Assembly (NCBI GenBank): GCA_028671895.1 | Contig: CM053802.1 | Span: 34,138,201 to 34,202,200 of the forward strand | Reading direction: 5' to 3' | Origin: Oenanthe sinensis | Lineage: Eukaryota > Streptophyta > Magnoliopsida > Apiales > Apiaceae | Length of the DNA stretch: 64,000 bases | In this document: piece after piece, positions 10,732 to 21,600 of the stretch | Position numbering within the stretch: position 1 is the stretch's first letter | Layout: every line of letters starts with the position of its first letter | Notes under the pieces: model-generated | Told to the model about the DNA's origin: nothing | What the model saw: the letters and a program-made list of their open reading frames with translations, nothing else | Databases searched by the model: none | Program-made: the position numbers and the translations under genes

Positions 10732-11100
10732 ACGGCTTGAATGGTAATTTTTATTCTTATAAAAAATAAAAATAAAAAAAAACACAAAAACGCAAAATTA
10801 TAAAAAAATCAGAAAAATGGACAGAAGCACCAGGGGCGGGCGCGCTCCTAGAGGCGTGGGCGCGCCTGGGCGCGGTTCCAGAAAGAAAATAATAAAAATA
10901 ATTCAGAAAAATGAAAAATGAAGAATTTTTTTAATCTTTTTATTAGTTTTTAGCCCAACCCAGCCCACTCTCACTTGTTTATATAGTCTTGGCATACCCT
11001 AACCCTAGCTACTTACTTTCTTCACTTCTTGCATTCTCACATATACACACAACTATACACGCACCACATCTCATCTCTTCACACATCTACAACTCAATCA
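10732..11100 (+). other. A spacer between pol and ORF3
   Basis: An A-rich stretch (10760-10825) is followed by a GC-rich block at 10830-10876 containing GGGCGCGCTCC and GGGCGCGCCTGGG. That block is in the reverse sense to the LTR motifs. AT-rich sequence and a C/T-rich stretch lead up to the ORF3 ATG. No coding potential was recognised. Confidence 0.6.
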
Positions 11101-12236
11101 ATGGCACCCAAGAGATCTAGGCGCTCAGGGACATCAAGTTCTTCTTCGAGTGGGGGAGTTGTGCCCCAATTCAATTCACCGGAGGCCCAAATTGAGTTTG
11201 CACGCTTGATGACCAAATCTGTGGTCAAGGAAAGGGGATTCATTCCGGGTGTTCTTGATGGGTCTTTAATCGCGATGGTTAGTGAGCGCGGTTGGGAAAC
11301 CGTGTGTGAGGCTGCGGAGGCGATACCATTGAGTATCGTTAGGGAGTTATATGCTAATGCCAAGCAAGAGAAGAATGGGTATTCTGCAGTTCGAGGGTAT
11401 GTAGTGGATTATACTCCTGCCGCAATCACTAGGGTTTGAATTTGCCTGCACCGCAGGAGGGTGTGGAAGATTTTGGGTTGAAGAACCGTGGGGAGGTTGA
11501 TCTTGAGGCCATTCTGCGGGATATGATAGTTCCTGGCACTACTTGGAAGTGCAGGGCGGACTCTACTGAGCCGGTTACCTTCTCCGCCATGGCATTGAAC
11601 CCGTATGCTAAGGCCTGGAACCTGTTTCTGTGTGCTAACATTGTGCCGTCGTCGCACACTCATGAGGTGACCGTGGATCGGGCTATTATGTTGTGGGGGA
11701 TTCTCAGCGGGAGATACATCGACCTAGGCTCCCTTATCCACAGGCACATGATCCGATTTTTGCAGGGCAGTACCACTGGAGCGATTCCATATGGCTCAGT
11801 GGTTGTTCGTCTGTGTGTTGATGTGGGTATTCACTGGCCGGCGGAGGAACAGTTGCAACTTCCTGCGAGTGCCATTGACACGGCGGCGATAGCTCGACTA
11901 CCTGAATGGGACGGTGGTGTACCGCATCCCAGAGGCTTAGGGTATATTGTGGGTGGTGACGTGCCACCTAGACAGCAGAGGGAGGCTAGGGCCGGATCTT
12001 CTAGGGCACCGCCAGCTGTGGCTAGTGCTGGTATGGGTGAGGCTCATTTTCGGAGGTTGGCTCGGCGGATGGACGCAGTTGATGATAGACAGAGCCGGTT
12101 TGCTGCTGACCTGACTCAGGCTCTCGGTGCAGCCTTTCTGGCTACTGGTGTACAGGTAGATTGGCCTGTTTATGGAGCTGGCACCGTGTATCCACCACCG
12201 GATTCACCCGAGGAGGGTGACTCTGCTGACGATTGA
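11101..12236 (+). pseudogene. A ORF3: Athila post-pol ORF, one frameshift
   Basis: ATG at 11101 opens a Ser-rich N-terminus (MAPKRSRRSG then a serine run) and a domain with ERGFIPG, ELYANAKQ and VRGYVVDYTP. It resembles the plant 'putative transposon protein' domain seen in Athila elements in the position sometimes called env-like. No signal peptide or membrane segment is evident, so an envelope function is not supported. The first frame stops at 11437-11439. B has one extra T in the preceding run (GGGTTTTGAA against GGGTTTGAA here), so A has a 1-nt deletion near 11435. The continuation is open to 12236 in another frame. The function is unknown. Confidence 0.82.
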
Positions 12237-13467
12237 GGTATATCTGCGCACTTTCTTTGTTTCTTGCCTTCAATGGGGACATTGAATATTTTAAGTTTGG
12301 GGGTGGGAAATGGATATTGTAGTTAGACGCATATAGGACATGTAGTTGTAGTGTTTTTCATGCATTTGGTTTTAATTGCCATATAGAGCATTTTTTTGCA
12401 ATTCTTGTTCTGTTTACCATGTGAGTCCATTTTAGTCACATTTCATAGCATGCATATTTCATGATCCCTTAAGACGAGCTAATTCTGATTGTTAGGACGA
12501 TGTCGAATTGAGTGTGGTATTGATGAGCAGAGGTTGATTTACAGTCCCTATGAAATTGAATTGCATGTTTCAGAAGCACTGTCTTTACACAGTCTCATCG
12601 GTTGCTTTTGGGCTAGGTTGAGTCATGCCTGTTTAGTTGTTTTAGATTTAATCGCATGTTTATATCTAGAATTTTGTTATTCCCTTGATAATGTAAGAAC
12701 GCCAAAGTATAAGTCTGGGGGTGGCAGGGATTCATGCTAATTGTTAATGATTGTCAAGTATGGCTAGGCGTCAAATGGCTAGTAGCCGGCTCATATTTTT
12801 ATGAGTAGTCTAGGGTTGGAATTGAGAATTCTCATTCCAGATTCTGTCAAAAAAAAAAGAGTCATGTGAATAATTCGAGGCAAAATTAACCAGGATGAGC
12901 TCTTTAATACTCGGGCAATTAAGTTCGAGGGGACTTTGTGCCTAGTGACCTAAGGCTTTTTATAGTCTGGGATCCACTAACCTAACGCTCGCTACATGGT
13001 TATTATTGTATAAGCCTTTAGGGGTCTCATCCATTGCACGGTTAAATAAACCTATGTATTGTGTTATGTGTCGTAGTGGTGGTTTAGCAATAAAGTGTGA
13101 TTCCCTGTCTAACTCAAATGAATGACGGCGGTGTTTGTATGTTATGGAGTGTTTACCACTCATTCTGTTTATAAGCAGGTGATTGTCTTGGCGAAAAATA
13201 GGTATGATTTTGATCTAGTGTCAGAGTATATTTGATGAGCATCGCACACACACACGTTTCTGTTCATGTAGTATCGGTATAAGGGGACTTGGTCGAGCTC
13301 TGTTCGGATGTATCACATCTCTTTGAGACTTTGGGTTGTCAAATGGTTTTGGTGAGTTCGAGGGGGTCCTTGCATTGCATAGTAGTTGCATTCATGCATT
13401 GCATTGCACTAGATTGTTTAGAGTCTGTTTATGCTTGGGGACAAGCATCGGTTTAAGTTTGGGGGTG
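12237..13467 (+). other. Athila 3' UTR, first copy (A-to-B chimera)
   Basis: From 12242 to about 12879 it matches the A 3' UTR at 17628-18265 almost base for base. From 13129 on it follows the B version (38332 onwards). Three polypurine-tract-like stretches are present: near 12292 (TAAGTTTGGGGG), near 12709 (TAAGTCTGGGGG) and directly before the LTR at 13454-13467. No protein was recognised; a recurrent 67-codon minus-strand ORF here is present in every copy only because the copies are recent. Confidence 0.85.
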
Positions 13468-16400
13468 TGTTAGTGGACTTTTTTGTCCACTATATACGTT
13501 CCAAATTGGCTTAAATTGATCGCTAGTACCCAAGTATTTAGTGTCTTTTGATGTGTTTTATGTTTTTGGTGTGCAGATTCTCAGGCGGAGCAGAATTGAT
13601 AATTAATTGCATAAATTGGTGGTGCATGAGCTAGGAATTCAAGGGAGAAGGGTCAAGACTTGAGTTGAAGCAAAGAGAAAGCAAGGCGACGCGCTAAAGA
13701 AGCAAGGAGCAAAGAAAAGCAATTCCGGGCAGAATAGTCAGGCGCGCCCACCCCGTTAAAGGCGCCCCCGCGCTCCCTTAATAAGGCGCGCCCGCGCTCC
13801 TTGAGGCGCGCCCGCCCTTCCAGCCGATTCCAGTTGCTGATTTTTCTGCAGTTGGTCCGTTTCGAAGCCCAGAAAACAGCAAGCCCATGAATCATTGTTT
13901 TTATGTAACCTAGTATAAAAACATAAGGATTATTATTATTGTCATTATCTAGGAAATTAAGTATTATTTAGGTCATTATCAGACAAGAGGCGGAGTACTT
14001 TGTGAGCCGTCAAGCTATTTTTCTTTTGTAATTTTCATCACGTGGATTATCGGTTGTTTCTTTTACTCTAGCAATTAAGATCAGTCTTTTATGTTTAATT
14101 GTTTATCTACTATGTTTTCATATGAACCCATGATGTCGGCTAGTCCAATTATGGGCTAATCGTTGTCATGGGATTTTAATGGATTTTTCTATCGATTCTA
14201 GATATTGATTGTCTTTATACCAAAGTATGTGATTGTTATGGATATCTTAGTATGGTTAAGCTTATTCGTTGTAAATGCGTCGCGAACATTTATGATTGTT
14301 TGTTGAACCCTTGTGAATGCGAAAGTGGATCTAGGGTTTAGAACATGCCATGCTAGCATAGGTTTTTGCGTGTTAAGAGCATGTATTAATTTGTGGTGTA
14401 ATTCTAACCGTCTTGCACTGACTATGTGATTTTATGGATCCTTGTGCTTAAGCCATTATGTTTTCAATCTCTATAGACATATAGGGACTAAGTATAGTGG
14501 TTGACTATTTGACTTCTATCTTTTGTGGATGTTCATTAGGATGGTATGCGTGCAACGAAAGTTGGCGTTTATCAGTTTAGAGGGTCTGATCAGTTATCAT
14601 CACTTTCACATGCTAGGTTGAAAAAGCATAAGATTCTAGATGAGATAGTTAATGAAGTTAAAATTCCATGTTTATTTAATATAAGTAATTCCTTAAATTT
14701 AATCATTAGGGTAATCAAAGCTACAATTGTTATTTTCTTAGCAGTGACAGTTAATCATACTCTGGTGTATAAGTGAACTAAACGTAAGCAAGTCGAGTCT
14801 CTGTGGGAACGAATCCTACTTATTTCTGTATTACTTGTGACCACGTTCTCTTGCGTGAATAAAGTGCGAACAATATGTATATGAATGCATGTGTAGATAT
14901 GTATGCATTGGAATGATGTATGTATTAGATACGACACCCATGCCATGCCTGCTTAAGAAGAATAAAATCTGTAACGATTCAAGATTTTAAAACTAAATAA
15001 ATTATCATGAGATTCTTGTGTTTATGAAACACGGTATTGAATATGAATTTTCTTTTTCTGATATGGGGAGATTTTGTCAAAAATGAATCATTATTCGTAA
15101 GAAAGTTGGGTTTTAAGTGAGACCGTTTGTGACTTCTCTGACGATCTAGAAATCAAACCATTGACGAATAATGAAATGGATTATTTGATCAAGGAAAAAT
15201 TGAGAATCTCTTTATGATGGGATTATGATCGTTAAACAATAAAATCCCTAAATAAATATTAAGTTAATAAAGATGCCTTCCAATGTTAATACACGTCAAG
15301 ATCTAGATTGAGAAGGAGTGGGTTTGCCAAAGTGAAGTGCTCTTATCAATCATGGGAAAATGTGATAAGTAAATGTACTTAATTTTTGGAGACGTTGGGT
15401 CTAACTTAACTAAATCATCACAGTAGGATTGTGGGTTTAGAGGCATAGAGTTTGGTGAGATTTATTGGATAAATGTGTACAAAGGGTTGTTCCACCAAAC
15501 TATCCAAGAGTTATATTAGATATAATCGAAAAATGTTGTCTACCTACATAGTCGTGTTTTGGGTGTATTAGCCAACACTATCTTAAAACATGGATGAAAT
15601 ATGGATCTTGGCTCATTAAAAAGATTTAATGAAATGCTTTCTGAATTAATAGTTAAGGCTATTGATTTGATAAAATAGTGGGAGATATATATTATGAATG
15701 TATATTATAATCACTTGAATATAATTAAACTTCTGTAGACTAACTAATATGCATTTTAAACAATGTAGATATTTAATGGCAAACAACCAAATAACTTCTC
15801 TGTGAGAGTAAACCTTGAGAAGGACAAGCTGACATGAACTAACTTCCTTGAATGGTATAGGAATTTGAGGATTTTCCTCAGGCAGGAGCGAAAGCTTCAC
15901 GTCATTGAAATTCCTTCACCTGCTCCTCCTGCTGAGAATACAACTCGCGTTGAGCAAAATTCTTATCAGAAGCATATCGATGATGCAAATGATGTTGCAT
16001 GTCTCTTGCTGGCAACCATGAGTGTTGATCTTCAAAAACAACATGAGCATATGGATGCTTATGAGATGATTGAACACCTTCAAAGAAAGTTTGAAGGACA
16101 AGCTCGTCAAGAAAGGTTCGACACGAGCAAAGCACTATATGCTTGCAAACAGGGAGATCGTGAATTTGTTCAACCACATGTTCTAAAGATGATAGGTTAT
16201 ATTGAGTATCTTGATACTTTGGGTTTCTCGATTAGTCCGGAAGCTCAGATTGACTTGATCTTGCAATCTTTGAACAACAACTATACTCATTTTGTTCTGA
16301 ACTACAATATGAATGAGATATATAAAAAACCCACTGAATTATTGGCCATGTTACGAACTGCTGACACCAACATGAAAAAGGCTGAACCTGCTGCCATATT

Positions 16401-17627
16401 GATGGTAGACAACAAAGGTAAAACTAAATGGAAAGAAAAATGGATGAGAAAGAAGAAGATTGGATCTGCTTCTGGTCCCAAGCCAAATGCTAATCCCAAA
16501 CAGGCTTTAAAGCCTAAGGGTGTTGTTGCGAAAGGTGATTGTCAATACTATGGTAAACCAGGTCATTGGAAGAGAAACTATCATGCTTTTTTGGAGGATC
16601 TGAAGAAGAAGAAGGTTGTTCAAGATTCTGATTCATGTATATATGTTATAGATGTCAATTTGTCTACTTCTACATCATGGGTATTGGATACTGGACGTGG
16701 TTCTCACATTTGTATAAATGTGCAGGAGCTGCAAAGGAGTAGGACTTTGTCAAATGGAGAGGTCGACCTACGAGTTGGCAATGGAGCAAAGGTTACTACT
16801 TTAGCTGTAGGGACTTGTTATTTATCATTGCCCAGTGGGCTTATTTTATAACTTGAGAACTGGTTTTATGTGTCTGCAATTTGCAAAAACATTATTTCAG
16901 TTTCTTGTTTGGACAAGAAAGGTTTTGCATTTTCAATTCAGAACAATAGTTGTTTCTTTTTTTTTTAATAATGTTACATATGGGGTTGCACGTTTATTTA
17001 CCGGTTTATATGTTCTTGATGTAGACACTCCTATCTATAATGTGAATAACAAACATTTTAAAACTAATGACTCAAATCAAACATACCTCTGACACTGTCG
17101 TTTACGCCATATAAATGAGAAGCGCATTTCCAAGTTACATAAGGATGGATACTTAGATAAGTTTGACTTTGAATCATACAAAGCATGCAAACCTTGTCTC
17201 ATTGGAAAAATGACTAAAGCTTCTTTTACTGGACAAGGTGAAAGGGTCACTGAACGATTAGAACTTATACAAAGTGATGTATGTGGTCCTATGCGTACTA
17301 TGGCAAGAGGTGGCTTTTACTACTTTATCACGTTTACTGATGATTTCAGTAGATATGGATATGTGTATCTTATGAAGAACAAATCTGATTCTTTTGAAAA
17401 GTTCAAAGAATACAAAGATGAAGTAGAAAAGCAAACTGGCGGAAGTATTAAGATTCTACGATGTGATCGTGGAGGTGAATACTTAAGCCATGAATTTAAG
17501 AGTTTATTAAAAGAGTGCGGTATTGTATCACAACTCACTCCTCCCGGAACACCACAATGGAATGGAGTTTCTGAAATGAGGAATCGTACTATATTGGACA
17601 TGGTGCAATCGATGATGAGTCATGCAG
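12242..17627 (+). repeat. 5,386-bp duplicated block inside A (3' UTR + B-type LTR + copia C1 piece)
   Basis: The sequence at 17628 onwards (ATCTGCGCAC) repeats that at 12242 onwards, so the block is a tandem-offset insertion of 5,386 bp. The interval 13129-17631 is the same length as 38332-42834 (4,503 bp each) and nearly identical, including the copia DNA beyond the LTR B end. The right junction falls at ATCT, shared by the copia integrase (GCAGATCTTCC at 42827-42837) and the A 3' UTR (TATATCTGCGC at 12240-12250). There is no target duplication at the block ends. Confidence 0.88.
13468..14872 (+). repeat. Athila LTR subtype B, copied into A (1405 bp)
   Basis: TGTTAGTGGAC to GTGCGAACA, the same length as the B 3' LTR at 38671-40075, with only a handful of mismatches seen. 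GC-rich motifs at 13741-13823 and TATAAAA at 13914-13920. It is followed by ATATGTATATG, which in the 40-kb copy is the B target duplication plus C1 sequence. It is therefore a copied LTR with its flank, not the A 3' LTR. Confidence 0.92.
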
Positions 17628-17631
17628 ATCT
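14873..17631 (+). pseudogene. Copy of C1 copia leader, gag, PR and half of INT
   Basis: This duplicates 40076-42834. It has the copia leader, a gag with a frameshift right after the ATG (15776-15778) and a TGA near 15835, then an open stretch 15865-16851. Gag keeps FLRQERKLHVIE. The zinc knuckle is degenerate (CQYYGKPGHWKRNYH), with Tyr in place of two of the expected Cys. Protease has VLDTG followed by RGSHIC. A TAA at 16849-16851 and a TGA near 17091 interrupt PR-INT. The integrase core (17210-17631) shows QSDVCGPM, RCDRGGEYL and GVSEMRN. The copia sequence ends abruptly at ATCT 17628-17631, where it fuses to the Athila 3' UTR. Confidence 0.9.
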
Positions 17632-18854
17632 GCGCACTTTCTTTGTTTCTTGCCTTCAATGGGGACATTGAATATTTTAAGTTTGGGGGTGGGAAATGGA
17701 TATTGTAGTTAGACGCATATAGGACATGTAGTTGTAGTGTTTTTCATGCATTTGGTTTTAATTGCCATATAGAGCATTTTTTTGCAATTCTTGTTCTGTT
17801 TACCATGTGAGTCCATTTTAGTCACATTTCATAGCATGCATATTTCATGATCCCTTAAGACGAGCTAATTCTGATTGTTAGGACGATGTCGAATTGAGTG
17901 TGGTATTGATGAGCAGAGGTTGATTTACAGTCCCTATGAAATTGAATTGCATGTTTCAGAAGCACTGTCTTTACACAGTCTCATCGGTTGCTTTTGGGCT
18001 AGGTTGAGTCATGCCTGTTTAGTTGTTTTAGATTTAATCGCATGTTTATATCTAGAATGTTTGTTATTCCCTTGATAATGTAAGAACGCCAAAGTATAAG
18101 TCTGGGGGTGGCAGGGATTCATGCTAATTGTTAATGATTGTCAAGTATGGCTAGGCGTCAAATGGCTAGTAGCCGGCTCATATTTTTATGAGTAGTCTAG
18201 GGTTGGAATTGAGAATTCTCATTCCAGATTCTGTCAAAAAAAAAAGAGTCATGTGAATAATTCGAGGCAAAATTAACCAGGATGAGCTCTTTAATACTCG
18301 GGCAATTAAGTTCGAGGGGACTTTGTGCCTAGTGACCTAAGGCTTTTTATAGTCTGGGATCCACTAACCTAACGCTCGCTACATGGTTATTATTGTATAA
18401 GCCTTTAGGGGTCTCATCCATTGCACGGTTAAATAAGCCTATGTATTGTGTTATGTGTCGTAGTGGTGGTTTAGCAATAAAGTGTGATTCCCTGTCTAAC
18501 TCAAATGAATGACGGAGGTGTTTGTATGTTATGGAGTGTTTACCACTCATTCTGTTTATAAACAGGTGATTGTCTTGGCGAAAAATAGGTATGATTTTGA
18601 TCTAGTGTCAGAGTATATTTGATGAGCATCGCACACACCCACGTTTCTGTTCATGTAGTACTGGTATACGGGGGCTTGGTCGAGCTCTGTTTGGATGTAT
18701 TGCATCTCTTTGAGGCTTGGCTTATCGATTGGTTTTGGTGAATTCGAGGGGGTCCTTGCATTTTCATAGTAGTTGCATTCATGCATTGCATTGCCTTAGA
18801 TTGTTTAGAGTCTGTTTATGCTTGGGGACAAGCATCGGTTTAAGTTTGGGGGTG
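17632..18854 (+). other. A 3' UTR, original copy, with polypurine tracts
   Basis: The native A-type 3' UTR. PPT-like stretches lie near 17678 (TTAAGTTTGGGGG), near 18093 and at 18839-18854, the last directly before the 3' LTR and the likely plus-strand primer. No coding sequence was recognised. Confidence 0.82.
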
Positions 18855-20246
18855 TGTTAGTGGACTTTTTGTCCACTATATACATTCCAATTTGGCTTAA
18901 ATTGATCGCTAGTGCCCAAGTATGTAGTGTCTTTTGTTGTGTTTTGTGTCTTTGGTGTGCAGATTGCCGTTCGTAGCAGAATTGTCGAATAATTGCATGA
19001 TTTGGTGGTATATGAGCTGGGATTTCAAATGAGGAAGATCAGGACTTGAGTTGAGATCAAGAGAGGGCAAGACGAGTCGTTAAAAGAGCAAACGCACAAG
19101 AAAATCAGTTGCTGGACAGAAGCTGCAGGCGCGCCCACGCTCCGTCAAGCGCGCCCGCGCTGCAGCTAGGAAAGGTCAAGGGCGCCCGCCCTTCCTCAAG
19201 CGCGCCCGCGCCCTTGTCGAAATCAGAATTTTTATTTTGCAGTTGTTTAGCTTTTAAGGCCCAGTTAGAAGCAGGCCCATGGATATTTGGTTTTTATATA
19301 ACCTAGTATAAAAACATCAGGGTTATTTTATTATGGATGATCTAGGTCATTATCATAACATAAGTAGTAGTACCTTGTGAGCCGTCAAGCTATTTTCTTT
19401 TGCAATTTTCATCACGTAGATTATCGGTTGTTTCTTTTACTCTTGCAATTAATATCAGTCTTTTATGTTTAATTGGTTTTCTACTATGTTTTCAATTGAA
19501 CCCATGATGTCGGCTAGTCCAATTATGGGCTAAACGCTGTCATGGGGTTTTAATGGATTTTTCTAGCGATTCTAGATATTGATTGTCTTTATGCCAAAGT
19601 GTGTGATTGTTATGGATATCCTAGTATGGTTAAGCTTATTCGTTGTAAATGCGTCGCGAACATTTATGATTGTTTGTTGAACCCTTGTGAATGCGAAAGT
19701 GGATCTAGGGTTTAGAACATGTCATGCTAGCATAGGTTTTTGCATGTTAAGAGCATGTATTAATTTGTGGTGTAATTCTAACCGTCTTGCACTGACTATG
19801 TGATTTTATGGATACTTGTGCTTAAGCCATTATGTTTTCAATCTCTATAGACATATAGGGACTAATCGTAGTGGTTGACTATTTGACTTCTATCAATTGT
19901 GGATGTTCATTAGGATGGTATGCGTACAACGAAAGTTGGCGTTTATCGGTTTAGAGGGTCTGATCAGTTATCATCACTTTCACATGCTAGGTTGAAAAGG
20001 CATAAGATTCTAGATGAGATAGATTATGAAGTTAAAATCCCATGTTTATTCTATATAAGTAATTCGTTAAGTTTTAATTAGTAGTGTAATCAAAACGCCA
20101 ATTGTTATTTTCTTAGCAGTGAACTTAATCATACTCTGGTGTATAAGTGAACTAAACGTAAGCAAGTCGAGTCTCTGTGGGAACGAATCCTACTTATTAC
20201 TGTATTACTTGTGACCACGTTCTCTTGCGTGAATAAAGTGTGAACA
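18855..20246 (+). repeat. A 3' LTR (subtype A, 1392 bp)
   Basis: TGTTAGTGGAC to GTGTGAACA, followed by the CTAAG target duplication. It is paired with 3756-5103 by shared subtype differences (for example GCTGGACAGAAGCTGCAGG instead of the B-type sequence) and by the matching duplication. GC-rich motif cluster at 19125-19215. Confidence 0.93.
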
Positions 20247-20251
20247 CTAAG
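20247..20251. repeat. Target site duplication of A, right copy (CTAAG)
   Basis: Identical to 3751-3755. It proves that 3756 and 20246 are the two ends of one insertion. Confidence 0.92.
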
Positions 20252-20742
20252 TATCTCTGTTGTATTTAGAGAATCAAGCCAATAACGTAGTTCTAATGTT
20301 GAGAGGTTAGGCCCTTTATATAGGCGCATGGAGGCCTTGGAATCAGATTAGAAGTAGGAGACTTGGTGGCCAAGTCTCCTAGTGTCAAGGTTGTCTAAAT
20401 CTCTTAGGAGTGAGAGTCCTTGTGGGACTCCTCCCATGTTTGGGTTTCTAGATCCTTATAGGATTAGGGCCTTCAACAGGTTTTTCGGGCCTTAATTAAG
20501 CCCTTATTAATTAATCACGAAATTAATTAATAACAGAGGCTTACTGGGCCTATGCCTTCAATAGAGCTAGTGGGCTGGATTTACAAATCCAATTGATTCT
20601 TGGATTACAAATCCAGTTGATCCTATGACTTATTTTCCTAGTTCATTTCAAGGGCCCAAACCTTTGGACCATACCAGGTCTAATAAATGAAATAATAAAT
20701 GCTATATTTATTATTTCTTCAGTTCTATTTTTACCCATATCA
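20252..20742 (-). repeat. T: main piece of the Tat-like 3' LTR
   Basis: Read on the minus strand the LTR starts TGATATGGGTAAAAATAG at 20742, directly after a purine tract (AAAAGTTGGGGGGCAAA, 20743-20759). It continues past a TATA box into the A insertion, then to 3627. The total reconstructed length is about 620 bp. The partner LTR is not in the window, so the left terminus rests on inference. Confidence 0.72.
20315..20322 (-). promoter_or_regulatory. Probable TATA box of the T LTR
   Basis: On the minus strand, TATATAAA inside CCTATATAAAGGGCC, about 420 bp into the LTR. Confidence 0.6.
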
Positions 20743-20759
20743 TTTGCCCCCCAACTTTT
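20743..20759 (-). other. T polypurine tract
   Basis: The minus strand reads AAAAGTTGGGGGGCAAA immediately before the LTR TG. Length and position are typical of a gypsy plus-strand primer. Confidence 0.7.
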
Positions 20760-20969
20760 GGGAAAACTTCGTGAGTTTTCGTAAAAGTTTCACAAAGGGT
20801 TTTCAAAGCCTTATCGGGCTTTTGACTCATTTTAGTAAATTTTATCTCGTCCTTTGGGCTCAGGCCTTTTTATTTTTAATCCTTTTAAAGAATTAATATT
20901 GAACAAATTGGCCCCCAAAGGACTTTACTCCTAGAAAATTTGTCGAGGATGCCTTTTTTTATAAGCCCT
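20760..20969 (-). other. T 3' untranslated stretch before the hairpin array
   Basis: No ORF or motif was recognised. Confidence 0.4.
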
Positions 20970-21600
20970 AAATCGACCTGGATTGAGGTCAATTTCGACC
21001 TGGATTGAGGTCGATTTCGACCTGGATCGAGGTTGAACAGGGGTCCAAAACACCTCGAGGTCGAACAGAGTGATTGAGGTCAGTTTTGACCTCGATTGAG
21101 GTCGAACAGGGTGACTGAAGTCGATTTCGACCTCGATTGAGGTCGAATTAGGATTCAAAATCCCTTGAGGCCAAAACCAATGGCTTTTTTCTTTTCGACT
21201 TGGAATGAGGTCGATTTAGGCCTCGAATATCCTTGAAGTTGAAATGCCTTACTATAATTGACTTCGACCTCGATTGAGGTCGATTTAAACCTCAAAACCC
21301 TTTGAGGTTGAAATGTCTTTCTGAGATTGGCTTCGACTTCGATTGGAGTCGAATTAAACCTCAAAACTCTTTGAAGTCGAAATATCTTTCTGAGATTGAC
21401 TTCGACTTTGATTGAAGTCGAACTGGGCTTCAAAAATCCTTGAAGTCGAAATGCATGTTTGAAGTCGATTTGGATCTGGATTGAGGTCGATTTAGGCTTC
21501 AAAATCCCTTGAAGTCGAAATGTCTATCTGAGATTGACTTCGACTTCAATTGAAGTCGAATTAGACCTCAAAAATCCTTTAAGTCGAAATTTCTGAGGGC
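20970..21600. repeat. T minisatellite of hairpin-forming units
   Basis: About eleven imperfect units, first close together (20973, 20995, 21017) and then spaced about 65-70 bp (near 21127, 21200, 21264, 21334, 21404, 21472, 21541). Each carries an inverted repeat such as TCGACCTCGATTGAGGTCGA: 8-bp arms with a 4-nt loop. Tandem repeats between the coding part and the 3' LTR are known in Tat/Ogre elements. Short minus-strand ORFs here are products of the repeat. Confidence 0.85.

Larger units (their letters stand above)
3756..20246 (+). mobile_element. A: Athila-type Ty3/gypsy retrotransposon with an internal 5.4-kb duplicated block
   Basis: The order is 5' LTR, Asp-tRNA primer site, gag-PR, RT-RH-INT in the same frame, a conserved post-pol motif, ORF3, a long 3' UTR and the 3' LTR. 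Both ends carry the CTAAG target duplication. The two outer LTRs are of one subtype (A) and differ from the LTR at 13468-14872 (subtype B). The latter belongs to a block at 12242-17627 copied from the B/C1 locus at 38-43 kb. Without that block A would be about 11.1 kb, a normal Athila size. A sits in the 3' LTR of the minus-strand element T. Confidence 0.93.

Noticed and set aside
11101..12236. Envelope gene in A
   Set aside because: No signal peptide, membrane segment or fusion-like feature is visible; the sequence resembles a plant transposon-associated domain instead.
12960..13163. 67-codon minus-strand ORF (MSGKHSITYK...) in three Athila 3' UTR copies
   Set aside because: The copies are recent duplicates, so shared openness is no evidence of selection; there are no recognisable features.
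13653..13895. 80-codon minus-strand ORF (MIHGLAVFWASK...) in subtype B LTRs
   Set aside because: It runs across the GC-rich motif cluster of the LTR, is present only in B-type copies and has no coding signature.
13468..14872. LTR at 13468 as the 3' LTR of A
   Set aside because: It is subtype B, and the bases after it are ATATG plus C1 copia DNA, not the CTAAG that flanks A. The LTR at 18855-20246 has the right subtype and duplication.
20931..21502. Minus-strand ORFs rich in KSTSIEVE
   Set aside because: They arise from the hairpin minisatellite and change with its units.
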